Shown: piece after piece, positions 35,256 through 46,158 of the stretch
Layout of the letters: each line of letters starts with the position of its first letter
Numbering within the stretch: position 1 is the first letter of the stretch
NCBI GenBank assembly: GCA_963576735.1
Contig: OY755175.1
Location: 8,138,401 to 8,202,400 of the forward strand
DNA from: Bedellia somnulentella
Lineage: Eukaryota; Arthropoda; Insecta; Lepidoptera; Bedelliidae
Direction of reading: 5' to 3'
Length of the DNA: 64,000 nucleotides
Translations under genes and position numbers: made by a program
The notes under the pieces: generated by a model
Seen by the model: the letters and a program-made list of their open reading frames with translations, nothing else
Database searches by the model: none
Told to the model about the DNA's origin: nothing

Positions 35256-35610
35256 ATAAAATACATCAGGTGGGATCCACTCAATTCCAAACAATAAATA
35301 ACATGATTAAAATATGATGATAATTATGGCATTCAGAATAATAAAAAAAAACGATTTATGGGTAATGGTGCGAGGCGACTTGCACTTGGCCGGTTTATTT
35401 CTATATATAATTTAAATCTTTTTGTTCATGAAAACCTCATGTGGGGATTATTACTAATAAATAATGAATCGGGGCGTATACCCGAGGTCGCGGGTTCGAT
35501 TCCCGCCTGTGTCGAAATTTTTCTTTCCTTTATTTATTCTTTATTTATTATTTCTATATACCCTGATGAAGCAAGGTTTTTGGATATGCTAAAATAATAA
35601 CCATTTATCA
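35256..35610 (+). repeat. Repeat F, copy 2, with an insertion
   Basis: The same order as copy 1 (CAGGTGGGATCCACTC, GCGACTTGCACTTGGCCGG, CTGATGAAGCAAGG), interrupted by the 140-bp insertion at 35408-35547. Confidence 0.6.
35408..35547 (+). mobile_element. Retroposed insertion: module G plus tRNA 3' half
   Basis: The insertion is bounded by an exact 13-bp duplication TTATTTCTATATA (35395-35407 and 35548-35560). It contains the 50-bp module G, then a tRNA-like 3' half with a complete T-arm (GCGGG-TTCGATT-CCCGC) and a TGTGTCGA end, then an AT-rich tail. It looks like a small tRNA-containing SINE of unusual order, with the tRNA part after the other module. No tRNA gene is called because the 5' half is absent. 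Confidence 0.7.
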
Positions 35611-36127
35611 ATTTCCACTGTTATCTAACCGTCATTACTTAAAACTATGCAATTCCATACGATGCGACATTACCAAAATCCTAACAAAAACTTATATGAA
35701 CTTATTTTTTTCATCATAAATTTTCAGAAAACGTCTACAATGAAAACAATACGATTGAACACATTGTGTCATTGTGAGAAAGTATGAAACGAACAAAGCG
35801 TCAAGTCCAGGTAGAGGACTCGTGCCGTCCACCTGTCGGACACGCGTAGTGACCATAGACCATAACGCCCCATCACATACGAGCACACAAAAACTATCTG
35901 CGATTGCCTCCACAGCTGTTGCCTTGCCGATTAACACCGAAACGATGATATCTTTAATACGAATGTAGGAATCGTTTTACTTTATCTGTTAACTATAAAA
36001 ACGAAAGTAATTTATCAGAGAAGTCTTTTTTTTTAAGTGTGCGTAGATATAAGAAGTGTTACAGTTATTGGACTGGTAGCAATATATTTTATACGTGAAT
36101 TTCTTTAATTGGTTTAATTGTAAATTC
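35611..36127. other. Intergenic, nothing recognised
   Basis: Short overlapping ORFs on both strands at 35692-35968; none recognisable. Confidence 0.45.
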
Positions 36128-36306
36128 AACAGCGACTTTTGAAAGTTTAATGGAGAAAGAGTTTTTAAATATTCTACCATCCTGGTGATGGGTCCGCAAC
36201 CGCATCGCCCAAAAATCACTTAAAAAGAAACAAAAACCTGAATCACCTATTACAACACCCGCGGGAAGAAATCGGTTAGTGCTTTTCTTAGCCAACAATG
36301 CACTGC
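36128..36306 (-). mobile_element. SINE-A copy, diverged, tail missing
   Basis: The core GGTGATGGGTCCGCAACC, GCATCGCCCAAAAATCAC is clear; the head is degraded. Confidence 0.65.
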
Positions 36307-36777
36307 TAATCATTTATTACACTACAGAATTAACAGAACTGTTACCCAACTGTAATATCAATACCTCCACAATAGAAATGCTTTAGAAAACTGCCGTGAT
36401 AGTACAAGTACGCAAAGCAATTAGTTAGCTGAATATAGGTTAGTCTGCGGCCACTTTCAGGTATCGATTGAAAAGCTAATGTGGCTATCCGTTAACGAGT
36501 GACACTTATGGCGGGTAAGACAACATTATCGCGAACAATAACTTAGTGCGGGACACTGAGGAACTAATTGCGGAGGCGGCTTCGCGGCTAAACTGGCTTT
36601 CTGATCTTGCTAATTTGTTTGTGATTATACTATAGACTATTAAATATTCTGTACATATACTCTGTTGGAAACACAACGTTAAGGTCTGGCAAAAATAGCT
36701 TACTTAGTTATTAGAGGTTTCCGGGAAAATTACGGGCAGACGGGCGGACAAAGATTTTTAAAAATGACATATATTGA
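36307..36777. other. Intergenic; GC-richer stretch 36440-36600
   Basis: The stretch around GCGGAGGCGGCTTCGCGG is richer in CpG than its flanks and could be regulatory. A GACGGGCGGAC run near 36740 resembles the GACR tract of the 19772-20735 repeat. Confidence 0.35.
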
Positions 36778-36960
36778 CAAACTCACGGCTAAATATGCCA
36801 TATAGAGCTAGAAATACAAAATCAGATTATTTTTTTACTCTTTTGGAAGTTGAGTGGAGAAAAGATATTAAAATAAATGGATAGCTTCAATCACAATCAC
36901 TCAAAACGCCCCATACCCTTAATCGCCTTGCAAAACACTCGCGGGAAGAAGCAGGAACGT
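36778..36960 (-). mobile_element. SINE-A copy, strongly diverged
   Basis: CTCACGGCTAAATATG, CTTTTGGAAGTTGAGTGGAG and CACTCGCGGGAAGAAG mark tail, middle and head. Confidence 0.55.
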
Positions 36961-37340
36961 ATTATGTTTTCAATATATTCTTGAAACTTATAAAAACACA
37001 ATTAATTATTATTATCATGTTAATACACCCAATACGAGTACCTTACTGACACGAAAGAGACAGAGTAATAGCAACTATTAGCTTTCGGATAATGTAAATA
37101 GAATACCTGATGTAGGATTGCTTACGACACAGATAATTTAATTTATCATAAAGCACTCCTATTTAAAATAAGTAGACTTTACCAACCTAAGTAATGGAGT
37201 ATTGGCGTATAGTATTTTATTTTCTGCCGCTGTCCTCTCATCAATGGGGGATGATGGAGATAACAATACTGGCCATATGTGTGTCAAATGTGGATGCACT
37301 TTTATTTCAAACTTATTAGATACATGCAATACATACATAA
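36961..37340. other. Intergenic, nothing recognised
   Basis: AT-rich single-copy-looking DNA. Confidence 0.45.
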
Positions 37341-37536
37341 ATTCAAGGCTGTCAAATCCAAAAAGGTGTACCCAGAGCTTCACTTTTCGAAGTTGACTTG
37401 ACAAAAGATTGTAAAAAATAAAAGATAGTCGGTGATGGGTCTTCAGCCCTATCTTCCAACAATCACTTAAGAAGCTCCAAATCCCTACACTACCTCTGAC
37501 GTCTCTCACGGATAAAATTTGCTTAGTGTTATTCTA
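37341..37536 (-). mobile_element. SINE-A copy, strongly diverged
   Basis: GGTGATGGGTCTTCAGCC, the ACAATCACTTAAGAAGC core and a degraded head. Confidence 0.6.
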
Positions 37537-37965
37537 AAAATGCGTAAATACGAAATTCCAAGACCACAGTTGATTAGTACCCATAACGTTGATAATGCGC
37601 GTCGCCGCACGCGACCACGCTGCGAGTACCGTGACCTCATCACATCTTCGCTCCAACCTCCTTAATAGGAAACATTATTGATTACTTAGCGGAATTATAA
37701 TAGTTCTTTGTCTGTTTTACATCTATAACCATTTGTTACGTACACTAACGTAGTTTGGAAAGTGGATAAAGGAATCTCTTGGTACTTACTAAACAGTTGT
37801 TGTTTTATTAAATATTTTTTATTTTATCTATAGTTTGCATGGCTGCAGACTAACCATCTAACCATCATTTATTTAATCATATTTACCTTACCCCATTCAT
37901 CTTCTAAAAGTGGCTGAAGACTCAAAGACTCAAACGTTGACACAGCATAGCCTCGAAGCTGTGCA
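37537..37965. other. Intergenic; short CpG-rich stretch near 37590
   Basis: About 37590-37640 has GCGCGTCGCCGCACGCGACC. A short SINE-A-like fragment lies near 37855-37920. Confidence 0.35.
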
Positions 37966-38140
37966 AAGGTACTAGTACTTCTAAACATCACTTGATATTA
38001 CTGTCAAAGTGATGTTCAGTTCTAAGTACCCACGTTTCGCTTGAATGTGTACTCAGTTGATAGGGGGCAGGCCTATTGCCGTTTTGTACGAATACACTAT
38101 CACATGACAAAGTACAACTTAGATTTCTGGCCATGTGGAA
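37966..38140 (-). mobile_element. SINE-B 3' half, diverged
   Basis: GTACCCACGTTTCGCTTG, GGGGGCAGGCCTATTGCCG and TTTTGTACGAATACACT are the reverse complement of the family body. Confidence 0.65.
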
Positions 38141-40074
38141 AATCTTTAAAATGGAAGAAGAAATATAAATATTATTTTAACTTTTTGTGATTTATAGCCG
38201 TGAGTATAAGTACGTATGTATGTTTGTACTGTTTTTGTCATTGAAACAAAATAATAAATAACAGAATTGTATTATCAATATGTTAAAGATTTATAAGTTT
38301 AAGACAAACAAAAGCATATCTTTACAACTACTCACCAGAAAGACAAGAACATGCGGGATAGGTGTGAGTTTATCCCTAAATCAAACGTAGTGGCTCTCCC
38401 AGCATGAAGTCTGAATTTAAAATTTTAATTTATAAAACAGTTAAAAGCACAAAAGAAACAGGAACTAAGGTGATGAAATGACTTGACACATTATTTCAGA
38501 CAAAACAGGTTCGTACGTCCGATTTTTTTCTTCCTTGTTAGTTGATTGTTTTGTCGGTTTGATATAGCAGCAAGTTTGTATGCACAAAAAATACTGCACC
38601 ATATGGGGTCTGATCCCAAATATACTGTTTTAATGAAGAAATACCGAAAACATATGGCCAATTAATTTCTGCGCGCTAAAAGTAAATGAGCAGTTGCGTA
38701 GAAAGACCAATCATTTAATGTTTGGTAGATTTTCTAAACTTGTGTTATTGTTTATGTAAAGAATAAAGAGCATCAGTAGAACGAATCGAGTGAAAACCGT
38801 TTAGTGAATCTAAAGTAGTCGGTGTGACTGAGTGAGCCGAGAGGACAGCGAGGTGCATATGAGTTTGCGTGGTAAGTCACACATACAACCTGCTCGAGCG
38901 GGTTTCGCGCGAACGCAACCAGCGACCATCTGGTGGGCGAGATTTTTTTTATTTTCCAAACGTGTCGTCTTGAATTCTTGTTTTTTGCACTGGCTGGCGC
39001 TCGCTTCTTTTCTTTTTTATGTGACCGAGGTTTGTAGTTAACAGGTGGCTGGCCCTGGGCAGGTGAGCCCTGAGATTTTACTCGCATCAGGTTAACCACG
39101 TTTTACGCGGAAAGTCACGCATGTGCTTACGCGCTCCAAATAGTCCCAATTAATTCGGTAATTTGATACCTTGAATCAATATTGGCTCGGCTACCTTATA
39201 ATGTGTTCCGAACCCATTATGTAGTCTTCGTAATGACTTTAAATGAGTTTAAGTATAAAGGAAGCGCTTTCTTTCGCTTTAGGGTTTTAGCAATTGATAT
39301 TGATTTCAATGTTTCGTTATTGTAATGTCCAAAAATTTAAGTGTATCATTGGTTCACCATTGACTCCATATTACTTTTAATAGCTCAAGATTTTCAAACA
39401 ATTCTTCGGTATTCAAGTTTTATATTCAATACCCGATTTGCGATTGGGTTAAAGTAGCACAACCCCCACTACTCTCCATGAGTGTCGTTTCATCTAACTG
39501 ATTTTGGTGGGATAGCCATAGCCAGCACCGATGAGCTTGTTTCAGCACAAATTGCCCCTCTTAAAATTCATAAGTAAAAATTATAAATATTCTTATTACA
39601 TAATTATTAATTACTTACTTTTATACACCATTTGACAAAGTTTTAATTGAGAATTTTATATCCTCAGCAGTAGTAGACTACTAAAGTTTGTAGACTACTA
39701 AAGATTCAGATAGTGGAAATTAATGATGATTTTAGAAAAGAAGTTTTTATTGAAATTGGCTCCTTCGGTTATTTAACTGCGATTCACATTGAAGCCAGCC
39801 TTGAAAGTTTTATTACTTGGCCAGGTAAAGGTTTACTACAACTTGATTGTCTTAAATATATACTTGTTTAGTGTGGGCTTACAACAGCATTAACACAATA
39901 ACTATATTATAAATAACTATTTTACTGTATAATTGATTAGAAATATTTTTAAATTGATTTTCACAGTAATAAGAAACATTTATCCAGATGAATACTATTT
40001 TAGTTTCTTAGCAAATAATTTCGGCGTTAAATCTTTAAATTAGATTCCAATAAAGATGTACCAGATTTTACATA
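38141..40074. other. Intergenic with a GC-rich island at 38780-39140
   Basis: The island has a pair of CAGGTG motifs and CpG-rich segments. Overlapping ORFs on the two strands of the island do not match any family. Confidence 0.4.
39042..39065 (+). promoter_or_regulatory. Pair of CAGGTG E-boxes
   Basis: CAGGTG at 39042-39047 and 39060-39065, 18 bp apart and same orientation, with a Runx-like AACCACG just downstream near 39094. Function unproven. Confidence 0.3.
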
Positions 40075-40123
40075 CACACATACTCATGCCAGTTGTTCCC
40101 ATTGGGGTATGCACAGACCATAA
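40075..40123 (-). mobile_element. LINE-C 3'-end fragment
   Basis: CATACTCATGCCAGTTG then TTCCCATTGGGGTATGC is the reverse complement of the family's last codons and tail. Confidence 0.5.
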
Positions 40124-40796
40124 ATAAATAAATGCGGGCATTTTTTTTTTATGTATGGTAGTAGTCAGGTGATCCTATTATCCGATCAGAATCTGATATT
40201 GGTATATGTTTATGTTATGTTGTGATATTCAGGTGAACTTATACTTCTATAATCATCGTAAACTTCTCAATAATTACTGTTTCCTATTACTCTGAGGCCT
40301 GAGGACTGATTCGGACAATTTATAACATGAGCAAGCGCTAGCAATTCGGGGTAGAGAGGATAAGCTCGCAGTAGGCATCCCAAGGAAAGAACGCTAGCTC
40401 GCCGAGTGCTGCTAATTACTTCTAACGACGAAATCTGAAATTTTATTGATAATGTGTAAAGGTGTTGGATAAAGATTAATACTATCGTTCTCTTCATATC
40501 GAGTTGTGTATTACTTACTTTTTGTTTTAATTTAAAGATCGCAGGTTCGATATCACTAAAGGCGAAAATTTTAACCACAGATATAAGGGATTGTTTCTAA
40601 GGAATAAGTACGTGTACTGTGCACGATTAAATAAGTATATCCTGTCTTTATGTACTTTCTTATAAATATCCATATACATTTATATTCGCATAGATATTAA
40701 TAGCAGCATTAATAAAATATTGAAACAACTATTTGTGTAATAAGCAGAACCAAGTTTTTCATTAGTTAGCTTATAATATCCATCCACACTTAGATA
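40124..40796. other. Intergenic; isolated B-box-like site
   Basis: GATCGCAGGTTCGATATCAC near 40536-40555 resembles a tRNA-SINE B-box, but no A-box or body could be matched. Confidence 0.3.
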
Positions 40797-40956
40797 CATA
40801 CACATCTTCACGGGTATAAATCCCAAAAAAGGGTAGCCAGAGCTTTAGACTTGGAAAATCCTTAAAAACTTGGAAGTGGAGTGAGGAAAAGACAAATAAA
40901 AATAAATAAAGGTGATTGAAACACCTGCGGAATGAACTAGGATAGTGCTATTCTTA
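40797..40956 (-). mobile_element. SINE-A copy, internally deleted
   Basis: The tail and middle (GGGTAGCCAGAGCTTTAG) join the head (GGATAGTGCTATTCTT). The central core is missing. Confidence 0.6.
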
Positions 40957-41700
40957 TTCAAATACAAATTTCCAAATCAAATTATTATTATTTTAGTTAA
41001 ACCATTTCATATTGAATACCATAACACTACATTTTCGTTTTTCGGTATTATTGCCTTATCGTCAGCAGCCTAAATCAATCAGCAACAAACAAACAAGTGA
41101 CGCTGTTCCAACAGGTATTAGCAGAGGATTATGCGTGTGAAAGCTTGAAAAATCGTAGCTATTAGGGCGATGTCAATAGGCTGGCCGTTAGCCGGTGCGG
41201 GAAGATCACGACAGCTCAGATTATTGAGGAGCACAATGCGGTGAGGCGGTGAGGCGGGGCCCGCTGGCGTTCACAATCACTCATCTGCCGAGTTTGTCAA
41301 ACTAACCATCGTGACATTCATAAGTTTCGTATTAACGCTCTCTAAATAAATGGTAACGTTCCAATATTTTAAGGTTCTTAAACTGTTGTGAGTTATGTTG
41401 GTAATTTTGAACCAAAGGTTACGGCGGTACGGTACAAAGGTACGGATTGGTTTCGATGGAACATTCAAATGTTTATTAACTATTTCAGAAAAAGGCGTGA
41501 CCACAGTTTAGGAATGTTTAGATTTGATAATAGTACAAATAATTAACCTCTGTAGTATTTGCATAGAATAGCCCTTCCTCTAATTTGGTTTTTGTACATA
41601 AGGGTAGAGAAAATATCATTGTAATAAATTTAACTTAAAATTTGTATTTAGGTAAATACAATCCACCACAGTAGTATTTTTTAACTATATTGTTACTTTC
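40957..41700. other. Intergenic; GC-rich patch 41160-41270
   Basis: The patch includes GGTGAGGCGGTGAGGCGG. No gene seen. Confidence 0.4.
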
Positions 41701-41875
41701 ATCTCATAATCAGCCAATGGACGTGTACAACTATACATAGGCCTCCCAAAAGATCGGCCCATATTTTTGGAGGTCTACCAATTGCCACAGCCATTTTGCA
41801 ATTAATTCGAGTTAGGACTGTTCCTCCAGTTCTTTTTTCAGATATCGTCGTTACGTATTTGAATAATAGAACCCT
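41701..41875 (-). mobile_element. LINE-E 3'-end fragment
   Basis: AATCAGCCAATGGACGTG, ATAGGCCTCCCAAAAGATCG and TGGAGGTCTACCAATTG match the family order. Confidence 0.6.
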
Positions 41876-42177
41876 CTGCATGGCTCTTTGGGAAGACTTG
41901 AGCTTTTTTTATGAGCCCAATAGTGAGAGGCTTCATCTTTGGCTGTATGTAAGTCATAAAACATAAAATAACTGGTATGGCAACAAATATTGGTAAAAGA
42001 CCTGTGTCACAAGTGTGTACAAGACCTATTTAATGTACATGAATAATTTAAAAACCATATTTTCTTCCCTGTTACTTTCTTACCTCATCTTAAACAATAC
42101 CTTTCAGAAATGAAACCACCTGACTTACGATACATAGATGGCATTCCGCTAAATGTTTTGTGTAAACAGCAATGTAC

Positions 42178-42508
42178 ACCGTGATGGCTGATGGGTAAAA
42201 CACCAGCCTTTCATGCAGGCAGGCGTGGTTTCAAATACTGGGTCGGGCCTCCACCAATTTATATTTTCTAAAGTCATCAGTGTGGTATATTTATCAAGGT
42301 TGTTGTCGGTGAGGGAAAACATCGTAAAGTATGTGGCTACCTTATACTTAGTCATATAGCAGTGTGTTCGTACAAACAGCGATAAGCCTGCCCCGGATCA
42401 CGTGAATACATTGTGCAAGCAAAACGTGGGTACTCTGAGCGCCAGGTAACAATTTCATGTGATATTCAGAAGAATATGTACATCTGACAAACCCTTCGGA
42501 GATAAGCA
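42178..42508 (+). mobile_element. SINE-B copy, full span but diverged
   Basis: The head TGATGGCTGATGGGTAAAAC still shows the A-box region. The B-box is degraded (GGTTTCAAATACTGG). The body runs to ACAAACCCTTCGGAGATAAG. Confidence 0.7.
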
Positions 42509-43159
42509 GTAAAAAGCACTATTAAAGTTGTTTTAAATTTTATCGGTAAAAAACCAACATTGTGATGCATTGTATTGATGACCAGTATTGTATTGTTAAT
42601 GCAAAATCTAATTATTTAAAAACGCTGATACAATTTATAAAAATATGTTAGTTATTTTATTTTAAAACTATAAAACTTCGATTAATGTAAAATTCGTAGG
42701 AGAGAGAATCATATTGAAGAATTTGAAATAAAAGTACGATATTAGAATATTGCGATCTCTGTAGGCTCTGCCTTTCCAAAGAGAAATAATTTCGTGACTA
42801 TAAGTAAGTTTCTACGTAATAAAATAAATTTACTTCAATCTATTTTAAATTATAAATTTTAACTAGGTCTCAAAAAATAGTTTCAAAAACGACGTAAAAA
42901 GATTCAAGAGTCAATTGAATGTCTATCAGCAAGATTATGCTGATTTGTAAAGTATTTTTATAGAAATACTGTAATATTTTGAACCATTCACTCGAACTTC
43001 AATTTCGTGAATCGTGTTCAGATTTGATTCATATAATAATTTAATATGTAGCTTAACAATGCTCACAAAGTCGAGTTTCTCTTTATAGTGTTAATTTCAG
43101 TAACTTTCTACGAAAGTGCTCAACATTCAAGAGGTCGTCGAAAAAGCTGTAAAAATCGT
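42509..43159. other. Intergenic, nothing recognised
   Basis: AT-rich. Confidence 0.45.
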
Positions 43160-43561
43160 TCACTCATAAAATGAAATATAGGCTATGTCGGTTTCTCTCA
43201 AAATTTCATTCGAAGTACCGTAATCCCATCCTTTTATTCCGTAATTTTTTCTTACCACCAATTTTGAACGGTCGTTTAACATTTTAGGGCTCGTTTTATG
43301 ATCTTGTGCCTGATGAGCATCCTGTTTTATTTCGTCTGTCTGCGAAGAAAGAACTTTACTACTTTCCTCATTGTTGTCTTATAAATATGCGTTCTCAATA
43401 ATATTTTTGAAGCAATCATACTTATATGTTGGTTCTGTGCTCTCGAAAACGATGACGTTGCAGCTCATCCAGGCCACATATTTTCGTATGCCGTTCCATT
43501 TTTGTGATAATGCTATGTAAATAAACACAGTAGTAGGCAACAAGTTATTAAGACTTACGGG
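43160..43561 (-). pseudogene. Possible broken coding segment, unknown protein
   Basis: One minus-strand frame is open for 60 codons (43561 to 43382), meets a TAA at 43379-43381, then is open for 72 more codons to the TGA at 43160-43162. The peptides (ending ..KGWDYGTSNEILRETDIAY) have balanced, protein-like composition but match nothing I know. A second open stretch lies at 43881-43723 in another frame. It could be a decayed gene, a transposon remnant or chance in AT-rich DNA. Confidence 0.2.
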
Positions 43562-43954
43562 TTACGAACTGTTAAGTTTCGGTATAGTCGAATGTATTAA
43601 TGATAGGAGAAATCCGTTTAGTGATCTCTGAACAACTCCAGAAGATGCTTTACGATTTTCTGTATCTCAGAATGGTTAGCTCTGTGAGGCAAATACAATC
43701 TAAAGTAGTATTTAACAAGTCATTTTAGATTATGGTATGCAAGATAAGACATATTGTTTACAACAAACTGTTTTATTCCGTAATTTTTCAGAAAAGCGTT
43801 CAAGGCCATATTTATTTTATAGGTATGAACCATACGTTTTTTAAACCTTTGACTCCACTCCATTCCTTTCTGCAGGCCACCTTAATTAATTTTAATTACA
43901 AAAAACGGCTTATTGTTTAAAAGCCCAATCTTACCTTTACGAAAATTAACCCAA

Positions 43955-44223
43955 TATACATACATATACTCATGGCTGTAAATCCCTAGAAGGGGTAGCC
44001 AGAGCTAAGGAATTAGAAATTCCTCAGCCACCTTTGGATAATTGAGTGGGGTAAGGATGGTAAAGTAAAGGTTGTTGGTGATATGGGTCTCCAACCGCAT
44101 CGCCCAAAAATCCCTTAAAAGCCCGAATACCGTTAGTCGCCTCTTACGTACACCCATCGGTAGAAACGGGGTAGTGCTATTCTAAGCCGACACTACACGG
44201 CAACTAAGCCGACACTACACGGC
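43955..44223 (-). mobile_element. Complete SINE-A with a duplicated 5' head
   Basis: An exact 11-bp target duplication AATTAACCCAA (43944-43954 and 44224-44234) fixes both ends. The 20-bp head occurs twice, at 44204-44223 and 44182-44201 (minus strand), separated by 2 bp. Confidence 0.9.
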
Positions 44224-44234
44224 AATTAACCCAA

Positions 44235-44601
44235 ATATTTATATAACAAAATGTTTCCGTTTGTTTGCATCGTATACCCATCACGAGTTAAAAGCGTGAG
44301 TTTATTTATGAAAGTACCTTCTACGGCGTGAATGCAAGTAAGTGAAAATAAGTGTCATCTTTTATGGTCCTCAATTATGAATACGAAAATAACTCCGTCT
44401 GTCTGCCTGTCTATCTGTCTGTTTGGTTTTCATGGTTAAATGATTGCATATTTAATCATGTTTGTACATGTAATATAATTCCTTATTGGGTAAAGCGCAG
44501 TGATAACTATTTATGCCGTTTAATCTTTTCAGATCCACAGTTACAAGTGATCAAGTCTGGATTTGGGGTGGCTAATATCTTTACTCTTTAGTATGCTATG
44601 C
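44235..44601. other. Intergenic with a short (GTCT)n tract
   Basis: CCGTCTGTCTGCCTGTC then TATCTGTCTG at about 44394-44422; no ORF with support. Confidence 0.45.
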
Positions 44602-44780
44602 TAAAGAGCTTATTCCATTTGTCTGAATGAAGACGTCTGACAGCCACAGAATCTGAATTCAGACTAGTGGAATAACGTTCAAACTGAAATTTGTGTAGTG
44701 GAATAACAAGCGTCTGCGGCAGTAACTTCGAAGGACGTCTGAATTCAGCAACGACAAAGTGTAATGGAATAAGCTCTTAA
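44602..44780. mobile_element. Small MITE-like element with terminal inverted repeats
   Basis: AAGAGCTTATTCCATT (44604-44619) and its reverse complement AATGGAATAAGCTCTT (44763-44778) bound ~175 bp. Internal inverted copies of ACGTCTGA and GAATTCAG add stem potential. A TA beside each end could be the target duplication. No ORF. Confidence 0.5.
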
Positions 44781-44905
44781 TATAGAAATAAAAAAGAATT
44801 TTTAAAATAAGAACACAATTATATACAACACCAGATAAGTGATACAAATGTAGATTAAAAAAACTCTGGACAGTAAATCGCTACTGATACTACATTACAT
44901 TGTAA

Positions 44906-45086
44906 AATGTGCTCAAAAAGGCAGGTGTCCGAAGTACGAAGAAGAAAAGAGCATGTATGAAAAGATTGATGGATGTGAATGAAGTTAGAGATGTTTGCCA
45001 GGATCGTACAAAGTTGCGATCGATAGTCTCTGCCTACCCCAATGGGAACTAACGGCGTGAGAATATGTATGTATGTGTGTATGTAC
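44906..45086 (+). pseudogene. LINE-C: RT C-terminal codons and 3' end
   Basis: A 48-codon frame reads ..RACMKRLMDVNEVRDVCQ then DRTKLRSIVSAYPNGN and stops at 45050-45052. The (E)VCxDRxKWRSIVSAYP pattern is the C-terminus of an arthropod non-LTR reverse transcriptase. A short 3' UTR, CGGCGTGAGAATATGTATG with further TATG-like repeats, follows directly. Everything 5' is missing. Confidence 0.65.
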
Positions 45087-46146
45087 ATTGTTTACAAAAT
45101 TACACTGGTTACTTTTAGTTACAGAAAGTCTTGGCCGATATGTTTAACGTTGCCATATTGTAATAAACTACTTATTTTTAATAATAGAGGAATCGAATTA
45201 ATGAAAATTATAATATTAAATTATAGTGTTTACTTTAGATTTAACTTTATTTTATTATTTAAAAGTTACATACAAATAGAATGAAATAAACAACAAATTA
45301 TTTTAAACAAAACATACAGCGTCGGCTTTTAAGTAAATAAATTATTGCAGTTCCAATTAGCTCTCATTCTCAGTTAGCTCTTTCCAAACCTTATGTGAAG
45401 TTTTAATAAAGGACCAAAGTATCAATTTAACTTCTTTAAGATACATGAACTGGTGACAGGATAGATTGACGCAACTACAATATTTTTACATACATAAAGT
45501 TACATTCATTACTCATACTAATACAGCATATCCAACACGAGTTCTAAACTAAAAACCCTAAACTGCCAGTGCTAAGCCTTAAAAAGTTTGTATGCCAACA
45601 TGTGTATTTATTCAAATAAATAACTACACAACTTTCAAAACGATAAACACCCACCTATGCAATCATATTAAATGTATTTTTACAGAGATCGTCCATTAGT
45701 GCCCTTCGGAAATAAAAGGCGCGAAGTTGTAATTTTTATAGTTTGTTTCGAAACTCGAAGTTAATAATAAATAATACCTTATAGCATTATCCAAACGAGA
45801 TAGCTTCACTATAAAGAGGTCACAATGAGCAGTGAAAGTAAAGAGGCAAAATAATTATGAATAGAATATGGATCGTGCAGCAGGCATGATCGCATGAAGC
45901 GAGATGTCCGCCCGCTTCCTTCGAGGAACAAGTGACTAAACTAATGAACCCGCCTCATCTAAATATTCATGAATTGTCACGCCAAACGAAAGCGTGCTCC
46001 AACCCAAAACGTCAAGCTTAACAGCGAGCCATATAGAACTACATCCTCGAATTAAATCGGAGGACATTCATTATTTTTATGCAAAGTATAACGTGTCTGA
46101 TGTGCTGATACCTCTTTTTATTCATTACAATGTAGTCGAGATAAAA
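45087..46146. other. Intergenic; CpG-richer stretch 45870-46020
   Basis: Mostly AT-rich. The stretch around 45870-46020 is less AT-rich and could be regulatory. No gene seen. Confidence 0.4.
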
Positions 46147-46158
46147 TGTATGGCGTTT

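Noticed and set aside
35475..35520. tRNA T-arm and acceptor-like end
   Set aside because: Only the 3' half is present, inside a retroposed insertion; not a functional tRNA.
40267..40578. 103-codon minus-strand ORF
   Set aside because: No recognisable domain, and it overlaps a B-box-like repeat fragment.
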